Both the position numbers and the translations under genes were made by a program. A stretch of 64,000 nt of DNA from a virus: the IMG/VR virus record IMGVR_UViG_3300026097_000876, positions 62,001 through 126,000 of that record. One strand, written 5' to 3'. Under the pieces are notes generated by a model, which saw only the letters and a list, made by a program, of their open reading frames with translations, made no database searches and was not told the DNA's origin. Positions 39,211-48,162 of the stretch are shown one piece after another; within the stretch, counting starts at the first letter, position 1, and each line of letters opens with the position of its first letter.

Positions 39211-39982
39211 TATTTTCTACCTGATATTTAAATGTGCATTTCCATGCTGTTCCATTTGCAAATTCGTCTCTAGAAAATTGACTCCATGCAATATGTTCTA
39301 GCATCTCTTGACGATCAAAGTTTGTTTGATTTTGCCAATGTTGCACTGCACTTTGGCCTAGTATTTCTACTGGAGTGCCAAGACAAAGAGATTCAACAGC
39401 AGCCATGCTATGATATGTTATTACTTTTTTTGCTTCTTTTATCATAGGCAATATTTCTTTGAATCTTTGTTTACGTTTACCCTGCTTTTCTCTAATAATT
39501 AGCGGAACATCTAAATTATTATATTTTTCAATAGTTTCTTCTCGCCAAGTATTATAGTTTTTACCTAAGTATTTAAAAATATTACTAGACTGTGACATAA
39601 CTAAAAGATTATATTTTCCTTTTAGATTCCAGTCTTGCCATAAACTATTATCTATTTCTAACTTTGATATTCTGCTTGTACTAACCGGGTATGGTTTAGT
39701 ATTTTGTAATGAGTTGTAACTAATACGATAATAGTACGGAGTTTTATAAAGATGATTACCGATATAACCATTATCAATATGGAAAAAATTTAATTTTTTA
39801 TTTTTACTAATTTCGTCAAACACCCAGTCATCAAATGGATGACTGAATGCTAAGTATCTGTTCGGATCGATTTGGTCTTGCGAATTAATTGTTATAGTGT
39901 CAAAGTTATTGTATAGATAACTAAAGACTTGTCCTCTCAGATTTTTTGAGTTTTCGGGTACTTGAAATTTATAAGGATGCAT
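39203..39982 (-). CDS. Capsule-type glycosyltransferase-like protein (paralogue D)
   Basis: 259 residues. FFHIDNGYIGN, LIIREKQGK, KVITYHSMAAVESLCLGTPV and FDRQEMLEHIAWSQFSRDEFANG align with the other three paralogues. First gene of the sugar island, starting inside the end of the UvsY-like gene. Confidence 0.66.
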   Translation of the reverse strand: MHPYKFQVPENSKNLRGQVFSYLYNNFDTITINSQDQIDPNRYLAFSHPFDDWVFDEISKNKKLNFFHIDNGYIGNHLYKTPYYYRISYNSLQNTKPYPVSTSRISKLEIDNSLWQDWNLKGKYNLLVMSQSSNIFKYLGKNYNTWREETIEKYNNLDVPLIIREKQGKRKQRFKEILPMIKEAKKVITYHSMAAVESLCLGTPVEILGQSAVQHWQNQTNFDRQEMLEHIAWSQFSRDEFANGTAWKCTFKYQVENNV

Positions 39983-40424
39983 CTTCCATGCCCGCGACCC
40001 TAAGTTTAACTACGTTTGTAATTTGCCACTGTTTTTGATCAAGTCCTTTTAATAAGCCTAACCATTTATTACGAAGTAAAGCAAATTCATTGATAATTTT
40101 TTCATAATCAACAACATCGGCTTCGCCTTCTACATATTTTTCTACGTCTCGACTACTCAATGCTCTTTGATAATTTTCAAGATATTTTTTAAAATACGAG
40201 CTACGTAGTCTACGTAGCTCGATATTCATATAGTTAAGGATTGCTTCAATTTCTTGAAGTTGATTGAATCGATGTTCAACTATACCAGGAAGCTCAGAGG
40301 CAGCTCTTTCAACGTTTCCTTTAAGTTTTACTTCGTTTTTAGCCTCAACTAATTCTTTTTCAAAATGATCAATTGCATTAGGTATTTTACTGATATCTCT
40401 CGATACTTCAGAGTACCATCCCAT
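39969..40424 (-). CDS. UvsY-like or conserved T4-type helical protein
   Basis: 151 residues, predicted all helical with central basic residues (MNIELRRLRSSYFKKYL) and a C-terminal KLRVAGMED. Position two genes after uvsX and its length suggest the recombination mediator UvsY, but the resemblance is weak. Alternatively a T4-like conserved protein of unknown role. Confidence 0.5.
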   Translation of the reverse strand: MGWYSEVSRDISKIPNAIDHFEKELVEAKNEVKLKGNVERAASELPGIVEHRFNQLQEIEAILNYMNIELRRLRSSYFKKYLENYQRALSSRDVEKYVEGEADVVDYEKIINEFALLRNKWLGLLKGLDQKQWQITNVVKLRVAGMEDASL

Positions 40425-40426
40425 AC

Positions 40427-40663
40427 TTAATCATCCCACTCGTCTTCGTCTTCATCATATTCGATATTTTCGTCAACGTCAAGATAATATGTAATTGCTG
40501 AATCTAAAATATCACATATTCCCATAGCATCTTTTAAATGTATATCATCTGCACCATGATCGGCACAAGTATCAATAAATTTTTCTGCTACTACTTCAAT
40601 ATTTTTTTTGTCAATGCTATCTTTAAATGTGTTCCACATATCAACAATAAGGCTTGCTTGCAT
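40427..40663 (-). CDS. Small acidic protein beside uvsX
   Basis: 78 residues, strongly acidic C-terminus (DEDEDEWDD). Resembles small cyanophage proteins found next to uvsX. Function unknown. Preceded by AGGAGTAATTCT. Confidence 0.65.
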   Translation of the reverse strand: MQASLIVDMWNTFKDSIDKKNIEVVAEKFIDTCADHGADDIHLKDAMGICDILDSAITYYLDVDENIEYDEDEDEWDD

Positions 40664-40667
40664 AGAA

Positions 40668-41750
40668 TTACTCCTGATTTTCTAGTTCTTCGATTGATTC
40701 TTCGATTGATTCTTCAATCTCGGTATTTACCGTCGGAGCCGTCTTTTCAGCGTACTCTGACATAATTAAATCAAGTTTTTCACCGATCCATTGTTTGCGA
40801 TAATCAAGATGTTCGTTGCCTTCTAAGTCAATATATTTGAGACGATTGCCTTGCTTTTCTAACAAGCCTTTTTTCTCAAACAATTCAACAAGGCCACTAT
40901 AAGGGTTCATTCCTGTTTCGTAAGGAATCTTAACTTGTACACCTTCGAACGGTTTTGCATAACGTGTCTTCATAACTTTACAGCCAGCACGGATACCCAT
41001 AACTTCTGAAATTTTATTACCATCCTCATCTTCTTTGAGTTTCATTTTTTTCATTGCAACTACAATAGATGAGGCATAGATAAAGCCTTGACCGCCTGAA
41101 ATCTTATCGTCTGGATCAAACATATCTTGCGATGCATATGTATGGTTAGTACATACAAGTCCTACGTTATAACTACCGATCATATTAACTGTATTACGAA
41201 CAAGTGCTGTTAATTGCTTGGGCTTACGTCCCATGTCACCTTTCATATCACCTTTTTGAAACTGATCCATGTCGGTAGGTGTAAGTAACATGCCTAGCGA
41301 ATCAACTACAAACAATACTTTAGGTCGATCTTCCTCATTCATTGCTTTATAGTCTGCCATGAATGTTGAAATAGTTTTAGCAACATCGTCGATCATTGAC
41401 ATATTAAGTTTGAGAAGTTTCTCTTCACTTGTGTCAACATCTAATGCTTGTAGCCATGTTTCATCAAGTGCATTTTCCGAGTCAATAAGAACTACAAAAA
41501 TGCCCTGATCTTGTGCATGTTTTACAATATTGCCTGAACAAAAATACGATTTGCCTGCTCCTGATTCTCCAGCAAATACTGTTACTTTACCTAGTGGAAC
41601 ACCTTTGTTAAAGTCTCCTGAGATAAGATAGTTAAGAGCATAACTACCTGTACTGATCCAGTCTGTAGGATCGTTGAATCCGCTACTCATACCTGTAATG
41701 GATTTTGTTAAGTCCTTGCGGAACTTACTAACATCGAATGATTTAGCCAT
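40668..41750 (-). CDS. Recombinase UvsX (RecA family)
   Basis: 360 residues. Walker A GESGAGKSYF, Walker B VLFVVDSLG, and the GDMGRKPKQL and NHTYAS regions resembling the DNA-binding loops and switch of UvsX. Catalyses strand exchange with gp32 and UvsY. The start follows AGGAGAAATT. Ends in a Glu-rich repeat (IEESIEESIEEL). Confidence 0.94.
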   Translation of the reverse strand: MAKSFDVSKFRKDLTKSITGMSSGFNDPTDWISTGSYALNYLISGDFNKGVPLGKVTVFAGESGAGKSYFCSGNIVKHAQDQGIFVVLIDSENALDETWLQALDVDTSEEKLLKLNMSMIDDVAKTISTFMADYKAMNEEDRPKVLFVVDSLGMLLTPTDMDQFQKGDMKGDMGRKPKQLTALVRNTVNMIGSYNVGLVCTNHTYASQDMFDPDDKISGGQGFIYASSIVVAMKKMKLKEDEDGNKISEVMGIRAGCKVMKTRYAKPFEGVQVKIPYETGMNPYSGLVELFEKKGLLEKQGNRLKYIDLEGNEHLDYRKQWIGEKLDLIMSEYAEKTAPTVNTEIEESIEESIEELENQE

Positions 41751-41772
41751 AATTTCTCCTAAAATAAAAAAT

Positions 41773-41811
41773 AAAAACCCCTAAGCAGTCCTTTTCAGCA
41801 ACTGATAGGGG
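41773..41811 (-). terminator. Rho-independent terminator after gp32
   Basis: On the minus strand CCCCTA and TAGGGG flank a second small hairpin and are followed by TTTTTA. Separates gp32 from uvsX. Confidence 0.75.
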
Positions 41812-41819
41812 CCGTGTTA

Positions 41820-42818
41820 TTATTGTCCTTGACGTGAACGAATCATTGCAAGGATGTCATTTGCATCGCCACCGGTTGCTGGCTTTTCATCTGATGCTGC
41901 TGGAGTGTCGTTTACTACAGTCTCTGTTACAGGAGCAGGTGCTTCTGTAGTAGTTTCTGTCGGAAGCGGAGCAGGAGCAGGAGTTGTAGCCGCCGAAGAA
42001 GACATGTTAGGATCTCCTGTACGTGACGCCATGCCTGCTGGACGGAAGTAATTACTCCAACGATCTGGATCGTATGGCTCGCCGTCTACTGATGCTTCGA
42101 ACATTTCTTGCATCACTTTAACTTCAACTTCACCTGGCTTTTTAGGAAGAAAATCATTAAGATTAAACAATCCGTTTGTGTTAATAGAATTCATTTCTGA
42201 ATCACCTAATGGACGATCTCGACGTGCCCAGTTAGATGTTGAATAGTCAGCAAACCCACCTTTTGAACTTTTGTTAAGACGGAAGTCTACACCAGCAGTA
42301 TAATCTGTTGGCAATTCTTCCATGTCTGGGTCCATAAGTGCTTGCTTAATGATCTGGAAGATCTGTGGCCCAATAATAAATCGACGAATCGGATTATCTG
42401 GCGTTGTATCTTCTGCTAAAGGATTATCTGTAACAAATCCTTGGAACAAGTATGAACGCTTTTTCCAGTACTTACGACCCATGTCTTCTAAACTAGGATC
42501 CTTAAACCAACCGCGCACTTCTTGTAGAATACTACAACTATCGCCATACATTTCCATACAAGGAATTTGTACTTGTACTGGTCGCGAATCAGTCTGACCC
42601 TTTACTCCGCTAAATGGGAGTTTGATCATTAAACGCTCTTTCCAGAAAAATGTATTAGATTCGTCTCCATCTGGAAGGAACCGCAAAGTTGCTGTTTGAC
42701 CTTCTTGCATGTTCCAGAATGGATAGATTGCGTTGTCGCCACCGCCTGACTGACGGTTACCTGAAGCGCCTGCTTCTTGTTCTTTGAGCTTCGCTCGAAT
42801 TTCTGCTAATGATGCCAT
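41820..42818 (-). CDS. Single-strand DNA-binding protein gp32
   Basis: 332 residues from MASLAEIRAK at 42818, after TAGGAGAATAGGCACT; a longer frame reads into the leader. Has the gp32 layout: N-terminal LAST-like basic segment, OB-fold core with aromatic residues, and a Pro/Thr/Glu-rich acidic C-terminal tail. Coordinates replication, recombination and repair by covering ssDNA. The zinc site looks reduced: only C-x6-C (CMEMYGDSC) is apparent. Confidence 0.92.
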   Translation of the reverse strand: MASLAEIRAKLKEQEAGASGNRQSGGGDNAIYPFWNMQEGQTATLRFLPDGDESNTFFWKERLMIKLPFSGVKGQTDSRPVQVQIPCMEMYGDSCSILQEVRGWFKDPSLEDMGRKYWKKRSYLFQGFVTDNPLAEDTTPDNPIRRFIIGPQIFQIIKQALMDPDMEELPTDYTAGVDFRLNKSSKGGFADYSTSNWARRDRPLGDSEMNSINTNGLFNLNDFLPKKPGEVEVKVMQEMFEASVDGEPYDPDRWSNYFRPAGMASRTGDPNMSSSAATTPAPAPLPTETTTEAPAPVTETVVNDTPAASDEKPATGGDANDILAMIRSRQGQ

Positions 42819-42850
42819 AGTGCCTATTCTCCTATAATGTTTGCCTATGT

Positions 42851-42869
42851 AGAACAACTAAATTGTTCT
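42851..42869 (-). promoter_or_regulatory. Hairpin in the gp32 leader
   Basis: AGAACAA, loop TTTAG, TTGTTCT: 7 bp stem in the 5' leader of the gp32 message. T4 gp32 represses its own translation through a leader structure, so this hairpin is a candidate autoregulatory site by analogy. Confidence 0.5.
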
Positions 42870-42896
42870 TGTGCCTTTATATGTAGCACAGTGTTT

Positions 42897-42925
42897 ATTA
42901 TATACTGTACTACTTAGTAAGTCAA
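42897..42925 (-). promoter_or_regulatory. Sigma-70 type promoter for gp32
   Basis: TTGACT (42925-42920), 17 bp, TATAAT (42902-42897). Unlike gp41 and gp61 this promoter leaves a leader of about 70 bases. Confidence 0.85.
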
Positions 42926-42951
42926 GTATTTTCTTGACTGTATTTAAGAAA

Positions 42952-45519
42952 TTATCTTAATCCTGCTAACTGCTGAATTCTAGACATTTCTTTATCTTGC
43001 CCTTGAAGTAATGTTGTTATCACTTCTTGAGCATCATCAACTGCACTATCACCGTACTGTTTTTGTACCGCTGTTAGTACCGCTGTTTCTCCCTTTGGAA
43101 AAGAATTTTGTGTATAATCATACATAGTTTTAACAAACTCTTCTAATGAAATTTCATCTGGTGCGCTTGGCTCATCGTCAAATGATTCTTTTTCTTTACC
43201 TTTTCCAAATAATGCTTGAAATACTTTATATCCGCCAAATAATAATGCTAATACAACTGCTGCAGGTAATGCATGTTTCTTAGCCATACTAACAATATTA
43301 TCTATATTTGGAAGTTTGTCTAATGCGCCGCCTGCCATAGCTTTTAGTTCATCTGCTGTTTGAGCAACTTTATTGCCTGCAGCTTTTACATTGTTTTGTA
43401 CAGTTGCCATTGTATCTGCTGCCTGCTGAGGTAATTGAGAAATTGTATCGGCCGCCGAAGCAACACCTTTCGCGGTATCAACAGCGCCTTGTGCAATTTT
43501 GGCTGTTGTGTCTGGATTAGCAGCTGCTACACCTCCTACTGTGGTTTTTACAGGATTTTTGACAGCAAACTTAGCAATTTCTTTTGCTCCTTTTGCTGCT
43601 GTAGGAAGTAATTTAGGTGCAATATATCTAGCAGCGGCTGTAGCTGCCGGAATTAAAAATTGAATAAATTCGTTTAGTTGTTCACTTTCGTTCATCTGGC
43701 TGTCAGCTAACATCTTAGCCGCTGTACCTTTGTCCATTGTTACTTTACGCATTTTACCAGAACCTTTTGGATATTCGAATTCTGTCTCACCTTTGGCCGC
43801 CGCATTTGCCGCCGCCATTTTGAAATCTTCAAATGCTTGTTCTTCTGCTGTAACAGTTTCTGACTGTGCATCACTATCTTTTTCTGCTTCGTGATGCTGT
43901 GAAAGTTCAATCCATAATGCTCGAGGCTTTAATCCGGCTTCGTCTCTTTCTGCATCGTAGCCGGCCTTGGCTTCATCTGGTATGCTAATTTGCTTGCCTC
44001 TTCCGGCATCCAATACAGCCTGTGCTAGTTGTTCTTGATACTTTTCACTAATTCCTATAATACTCATGTAAGTTTTAAGATTCATATGTCCTGAAATACC
44101 TGCCTGGCCCGGCTTAAATTCATCGTCATAAGTTGTTACTAGTGGATTCTCATCTGTGGTAATTCTGTCGCCTTTCGGGGCGGCGACTCTGAAGTCTTCG
44201 CCTCTTCCTTCAAAAAATGTATCTAAATCTTCTAGTTCAACGCCCTCAATTCTCTTACAGCTACCTTTTTCGCCGCGCTTCTTGCCTTTCACACGTCTGT
44301 ATCCTTTCCAGCACTTGTCGTAGATCTCGTCGTCACTGCGTCTTTCGCCTTCTGCAAACTGTCCCATTAAGCTCTCAATGCTAGACTCGATTGTTTCATC
44401 ATATCCGCTAAAGTCTTCGTTGTTATCCTCGTGCGGTCCCGACCACTCTTTGCAATCACTGCAAATGCCGAGTCCGTCATTGTAGTTCAATAACGGAGCA
44501 TCGCAACATGCACTCATTGATTCGTCATCGTCGTCATCGCGATATTCACCTAGTAAATCTTCAGGACCAATTTCTTCAACAACATTTGCTTTACCTACCA
44601 GTTTATAGATGTACGGAAATACGTCTTTTAGTTCCTCATTAAACTGGCGAATAGTAAGTTCGTCGATCCAGTTTGCTGTAACGTCTTCTGGCACGTCTTC
44701 CATTACAGTTTCTTCAAAATTTTCTAGTGTTGTGGTATAATGATTTTGTTTTTGAAGGGACTCTACTGTTTTCTTTACTGTGTCAATTCTGTCATTTACT
44801 ACATCCATATACTGCGAAAGACCTTCTGCCATCACAGTTGAGCGATTCATGTATGTTTTAAATTTACGTAAGTTTGATAACTCTTCTGAAAGACTAGAAA
44901 TATGAGATCCAAATGTGTCATAAGGATTACCGCCTTCTGCTACATGACGAGCCATTGCTCTTGCACCATTTAAGTGTCTATACGGATATTTAAATCTTTC
45001 TCCGGCATTACTTTCGATATAGATGCTGTGAATACTAGAATTTCTTCCCGTTGCTGATTCTTGGTTAATCGGTGCAGAATGTTTAATAACCATTCTAGCT
45101 GATCCTATATTTTGGTAGCTAGTTCTGCTAGTACCGTATAACTTTGATTCGCTCATTTGTTTCTCCGTGCTAAGGTATTGGTAATCTCTTTTATCTAAAT
45201 TTGATTTAGTTATATCTCTTGTATCAAAATTTAACATTCTTTTTTTAGCAAAGATTCTAAGTTCCTTTAAAAAATCAAACCATTTTGATTTTAAAACTTC
45301 TTCGTGCTCTGCAAATAGATCTTTACTATACATAACAGTAAGATCTTCTTCATCTAATGTAATACTTACCTTTTTTCCACTAGTAAAATTAAACTCAAAA
45401 AATCTACCATTAGAAACTTCGTTAGTAATTGTAGCAGATTCGTCGCCGACTGTTACACTAGGAAATCGTCCTCTAATTTTGTTAAATAATTCTGTTGCAA
45501 TAGTGTCAAGGTTTTTCAT
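42952..45519 (-). CDS. Large virion-associated protein, function unknown
   Basis: 855 residues. N-terminal mixed domain; a Cys4-like zinc ribbon at about residue 338 (CCDAPL ... CSDC); a long Ala/Lys-rich helical region (residues 640-760) and one hydrophobic segment (AVVLALLFGGYKVFQALF) near residue 775. The zinc ribbon, the amphipathic repeats and the late promoter suggest an internal head or injected virion protein. No named family recognised. Confidence 0.65.
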   Translation of the reverse strand: MKNLDTIATELFNKIRGRFPSVTVGDESATITNEVSNGRFFEFNFTSGKKVSITLDEEDLTVMYSKDLFAEHEEVLKSKWFDFLKELRIFAKKRMLNFDTRDITKSNLDKRDYQYLSTEKQMSESKLYGTSRTSYQNIGSARMVIKHSAPINQESATGRNSSIHSIYIESNAGERFKYPYRHLNGARAMARHVAEGGNPYDTFGSHISSLSEELSNLRKFKTYMNRSTVMAEGLSQYMDVVNDRIDTVKKTVESLQKQNHYTTTLENFEETVMEDVPEDVTANWIDELTIRQFNEELKDVFPYIYKLVGKANVVEEIGPEDLLGEYRDDDDDESMSACCDAPLLNYNDGLGICSDCKEWSGPHEDNNEDFSGYDETIESSIESLMGQFAEGERRSDDEIYDKCWKGYRRVKGKKRGEKGSCKRIEGVELEDLDTFFEGRGEDFRVAAPKGDRITTDENPLVTTYDDEFKPGQAGISGHMNLKTYMSIIGISEKYQEQLAQAVLDAGRGKQISIPDEAKAGYDAERDEAGLKPRALWIELSQHHEAEKDSDAQSETVTAEEQAFEDFKMAAANAAAKGETEFEYPKGSGKMRKVTMDKGTAAKMLADSQMNESEQLNEFIQFLIPAATAAARYIAPKLLPTAAKGAKEIAKFAVKNPVKTTVGGVAAANPDTTAKIAQGAVDTAKGVASAADTISQLPQQAADTMATVQNNVKAAGNKVAQTADELKAMAGGALDKLPNIDNIVSMAKKHALPAAVVLALLFGGYKVFQALFGKGKEKESFDDEPSAPDEISLEEFVKTMYDYTQNSFPKGETAVLTAVQKQYGDSAVDDAQEVITTLLQGQDKEMSRIQQLAGLR

Positions 45520-45523
45520 ACTA

Positions 45524-45531
45524 GTATTTAT
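45524..45531 (-). promoter_or_regulatory. Late promoter (ATAAATAC) abutting a start codon
   Basis: ATAAATAC with four bases before the ATG at 45519; the transcript would start at about the start codon. Confidence 0.55.
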
Positions 45532-47114
45532 CCTAGACCGCCTGTAACAAAGATTGGCATTGGAGCTTCGTATTCTTCAAATTCTGTATCAGTTTGTGTA
45601 AAAGTATTATATATTCTAGGATCCCAATCTTTTAAAACTGTCATCATTCTTAATGCAAGAATAGTCGCCATAACTAAATCGTCTGTTGCTCCGGACTTAG
45701 CCTTAAAACTTGTACCAGTAGCTACAAATCCTTTTAACTCACTTATTAATGCACTACTATTAATTTTAAGTTTTTCGTTTTCGATCATAGTCTTTAATCG
45801 ACTACATGCTGAAATTTTAGTACCGTGCGTAGTGTTAAATCCTTTGCGGAACTTTCTTACATGTCCTTTGCGCATAGGCTCGCTAACAAACAAGCCCGGT
45901 ATATTCTCTTCACCAAAATCGTTAATTACAATTAATGCAGCTTCACCGATAGAATTATTTTCCACGCTCCAATATATATTTGTTCCGCTAGTTCCACATT
46001 GTTCTTTGATGTGTGTGCAGATATCTGTAAGTATTCTAATCTGTGCAGGTATGGGCGTTTCGTTATGCCTCCATTCTGCTACTTGAGTATACGACGGTAG
46101 TTCAAATACTTGTATAGCTGCATAATCACCGCCAGTGCCCATACTTGGATCAAGTGCAACAGCATAGTTTTCTGTAGACTTAGGTTTAGCAAACCATCGT
46201 GTTTGTCCCATGTTCATTATAGGATCAATGCCTTCCATGCCAGACAGTTTAAGTGAACTAATTAGTGTTTCGTCATAAACTAGAAATTCGCATCCATACT
46301 CTCGGCGAAATCTCTCTTCACCAATTCTTCCAATCTCTGCTCGTTTCCATTCGTCGTCACGATCTGGATGCTCATCCCAAGTAGCTGTAAAACCAAAAAA
46401 TCCATTAGTTCCGATTTCTTGTTCATTGCCATACTCGTCAAATTTATTTTGGCTTTCTTTCCAAATAGTAGCAAACGTATCTTCGTCTGAATTTGGTGTT
46501 GATGTAAGAATTGCACGACCACCAGTTGCTAGCGTAGGTGATATCGAAGTCCAAAATTCTTCAGCAATACCAGGATTTACAAATGCAAACTCGTCACAAT
46601 ATAATAACGATATTGACATGCCTCGTCCTGTGTTACCAGTTGTTGTTGAACTTACAATACGTGAACCGTTTTCAAATTCGATACTACCTTTATTGTAACT
46701 AGTAACACCTGCTCTAATATGATCTGGGCAAGTTTCGTATACAAATCGAATTCGTTGCATGATTTCTTGTGCACCCGAATACTTGTGTGCAGCAATAAGA
46801 ATTGTTTGGTCTGGATTAAACATAGCATACCATGCTAGATATACCGCTGCACAGGTTGTTTTTCCTGTTTGACGAGGTAGCATGTTAACATTGAACCTAT
46901 TATCATGATACGATTGTAAAAGTCGTACTTGATAATCAAAAGGATCGAATAGTAACTTTCCTTTTACAGGATGTTGAATATATGCAAATTTACGAGCAAA
47001 ATAAAGATACCCTAATTCAGGATCCATGCATTTTGCAAGATCAGTAATTTGTTCTTCTGTATATGTTTCTCGTTGATTTGCTTTTTTGGTTAATACGCCA
47101 TCTAATGATTTCAT
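45528..47114 (-). CDS. Terminase large subunit gp17
   Basis: 528 residues from the ATG at 47114 (the upstream TTG is less likely). ATPase: Walker A LPRQTGKTTCA, Walker B LYCDEFAFV. Nuclease domain with the first Asp in ALDPSMGTGGDYA. Packages DNA through the portal. The start lies three bases after GTAAATAC with no Shine-Dalgarno. Confidence 0.95.
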   Translation of the reverse strand: MKSLDGVLTKKANQRETYTEEQITDLAKCMDPELGYLYFARKFAYIQHPVKGKLLFDPFDYQVRLLQSYHDNRFNVNMLPRQTGKTTCAAVYLAWYAMFNPDQTILIAAHKYSGAQEIMQRIRFVYETCPDHIRAGVTSYNKGSIEFENGSRIVSSTTTGNTGRGMSISLLYCDEFAFVNPGIAEEFWTSISPTLATGGRAILTSTPNSDEDTFATIWKESQNKFDEYGNEQEIGTNGFFGFTATWDEHPDRDDEWKRAEIGRIGEERFRREYGCEFLVYDETLISSLKLSGMEGIDPIMNMGQTRWFAKPKSTENYAVALDPSMGTGGDYAAIQVFELPSYTQVAEWRHNETPIPAQIRILTDICTHIKEQCGTSGTNIYWSVENNSIGEAALIVINDFGEENIPGLFVSEPMRKGHVRKFRKGFNTTHGTKISACSRLKTMIENEKLKINSSALISELKGFVATGTSFKAKSGATDDLVMATILALRMMTVLKDWDPRIYNTFTQTDTEFEEYEAPMPIFVTGGLG

Positions 47115-47117
47115 AAA

Positions 47118-47125
47118 GTATTTAC
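47118..47125 (-). promoter_or_regulatory. Late promoter motif (GTAAATAC) abutting gp17
   Basis: GTAAATAC, three bases, ATG at 47114; follows the T-run of the terminator at 47128-47154. Confidence 0.5.
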
Positions 47126-47127
47126 CC

Positions 47128-47154
47128 AAAAAAATAGCGCCTTTCGACGCTATT
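47128..47154 (-). terminator. Rho-independent terminator
   Basis: Minus strand AATAGCG, 8 nt loop, CGCTATT, T-run. Ends the Gly-rich protein transcript just before the gp17 promoter. Confidence 0.82.
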
Positions 47155-47159
47155 GATTT

Positions 47160-48161
47160 TTACTTTTTATAGTTTTGATAAAAAGTTTCTAGTTCTTCTT
47201 TAATTTTATCTTTTAGTGCCATTGGATTATCTCCGCCTGCAACTTTTGGATATGATTTTTTGGATTTGTTTAAATCATTTCCGCTTCTACTCATATCCGA
47301 ATATGATGAATAATGTTCGTTTGGTTCGTTTTCATAATCTTCACCTGTTAGTTTATCGCCAATTGATGATCCAGCTACTGAACCTGCTAGTGCTGGGAGT
47401 GCTTTGCCAGCTGCTTGTCCTATTGCTGCTCCAGTGGGGCCAGCAATAGCACCGCCCAGGGCACCGCCTGCTGCACCCAATGCATCGGCGGCTCCTGCAC
47501 CTAATGTCGATCCTGCTGCTCCACCTAATACACCGCCTGCTAACGAACCTAACATACCGGCTTGTAAATCTTGATCGCCTTCAACATCGTCGCGACCTGG
47601 AATATTTGGGTCATCTTCATCGTCGCTGTTTAATGCTCCGCCAATTGCACCGCCTGCTGCGGCTCCTAAAGGTCCGCCGACCATGCCGCCCAGTGCCGCT
47701 CCTGCTGCTCCGCCAAGGCCACCACCGCCTGCTAATGCTCCTAAAGGTCCGCCGAGGGCACCGCCTGCTAATGCACTACCTGCTCCTGCGCCAATGCCTG
47801 AGCCAATAGCACCTGCTGTTAAGTCTTGGTCGCCGGGTACATCGTCCCTTCCAGGAATGTCTGGATTATCATCTAATGCTGATCTAAATTTTTCCATATC
47901 TGAACGCATATTTCCAGTTGGTGCTGAAACTTCCTGCGGATTCATTCCTGCATTACGCATCATTGCCATTAATTGCCCAACTTGACCTGCATCATCTGCT
48001 GTCATTGAAATGTTCATCGAGGCTGATTCGTTAACAACTTCTTTAGTTGACGCATCATGAAATCCTTCTAAAATAGCCTTCATGTCGTTTGCATCGGTTT
48101 TATTAGATGTGCCGCTAGTTGATACACCGTCCATTGCTTGTAAGATTTTTTTCATGTCCAT
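47160..48161 (-). CDS. Glycine-zipper structural protein with internal duplication
   Basis: 333 residues. Two copies of a block: IPGRDDVPGDQDL (about residue 101) and IPGRDDVEGDQDL (about residue 186), each followed by a Gly/Ala-zipper region (GSGIGAGAGSALAGG; GSLAGGVLGGAAG). The N-terminus is acidic and helical, the C-terminus polar. Glycine zippers insert into membranes or pack in virion cores. Its position between gp17 and other head genes suggests a virion protein. Confidence 0.6.
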   Translation of the reverse strand: MDMKKILQAMDGVSTSGTSNKTDANDMKAILEGFHDASTKEVVNESASMNISMTADDAGQVGQLMAMMRNAGMNPQEVSAPTGNMRSDMEKFRSALDDNPDIPGRDDVPGDQDLTAGAIGSGIGAGAGSALAGGALGGPLGALAGGGGLGGAAGAALGGMVGGPLGAAAGGAIGGALNSDDEDDPNIPGRDDVEGDQDLQAGMLGSLAGGVLGGAAGSTLGAGAADALGAAGGALGGAIAGPTGAAIGQAAGKALPALAGSVAGSSIGDKLTGEDYENEPNEHYSSYSDMSRSGNDLNKSKKSYPKVAGGDNPMALKDKIKEELETFYQNYKK

Positions 48162-48162
48162 A

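Noticed and set aside
47216-47809. Leu/Arg-rich plus-strand frames opposite the Gly-rich gene
   Set aside because: Repetitive codons of the Gly/Ala-rich gene create long open antisense frames; there is no plus-strand promoter.
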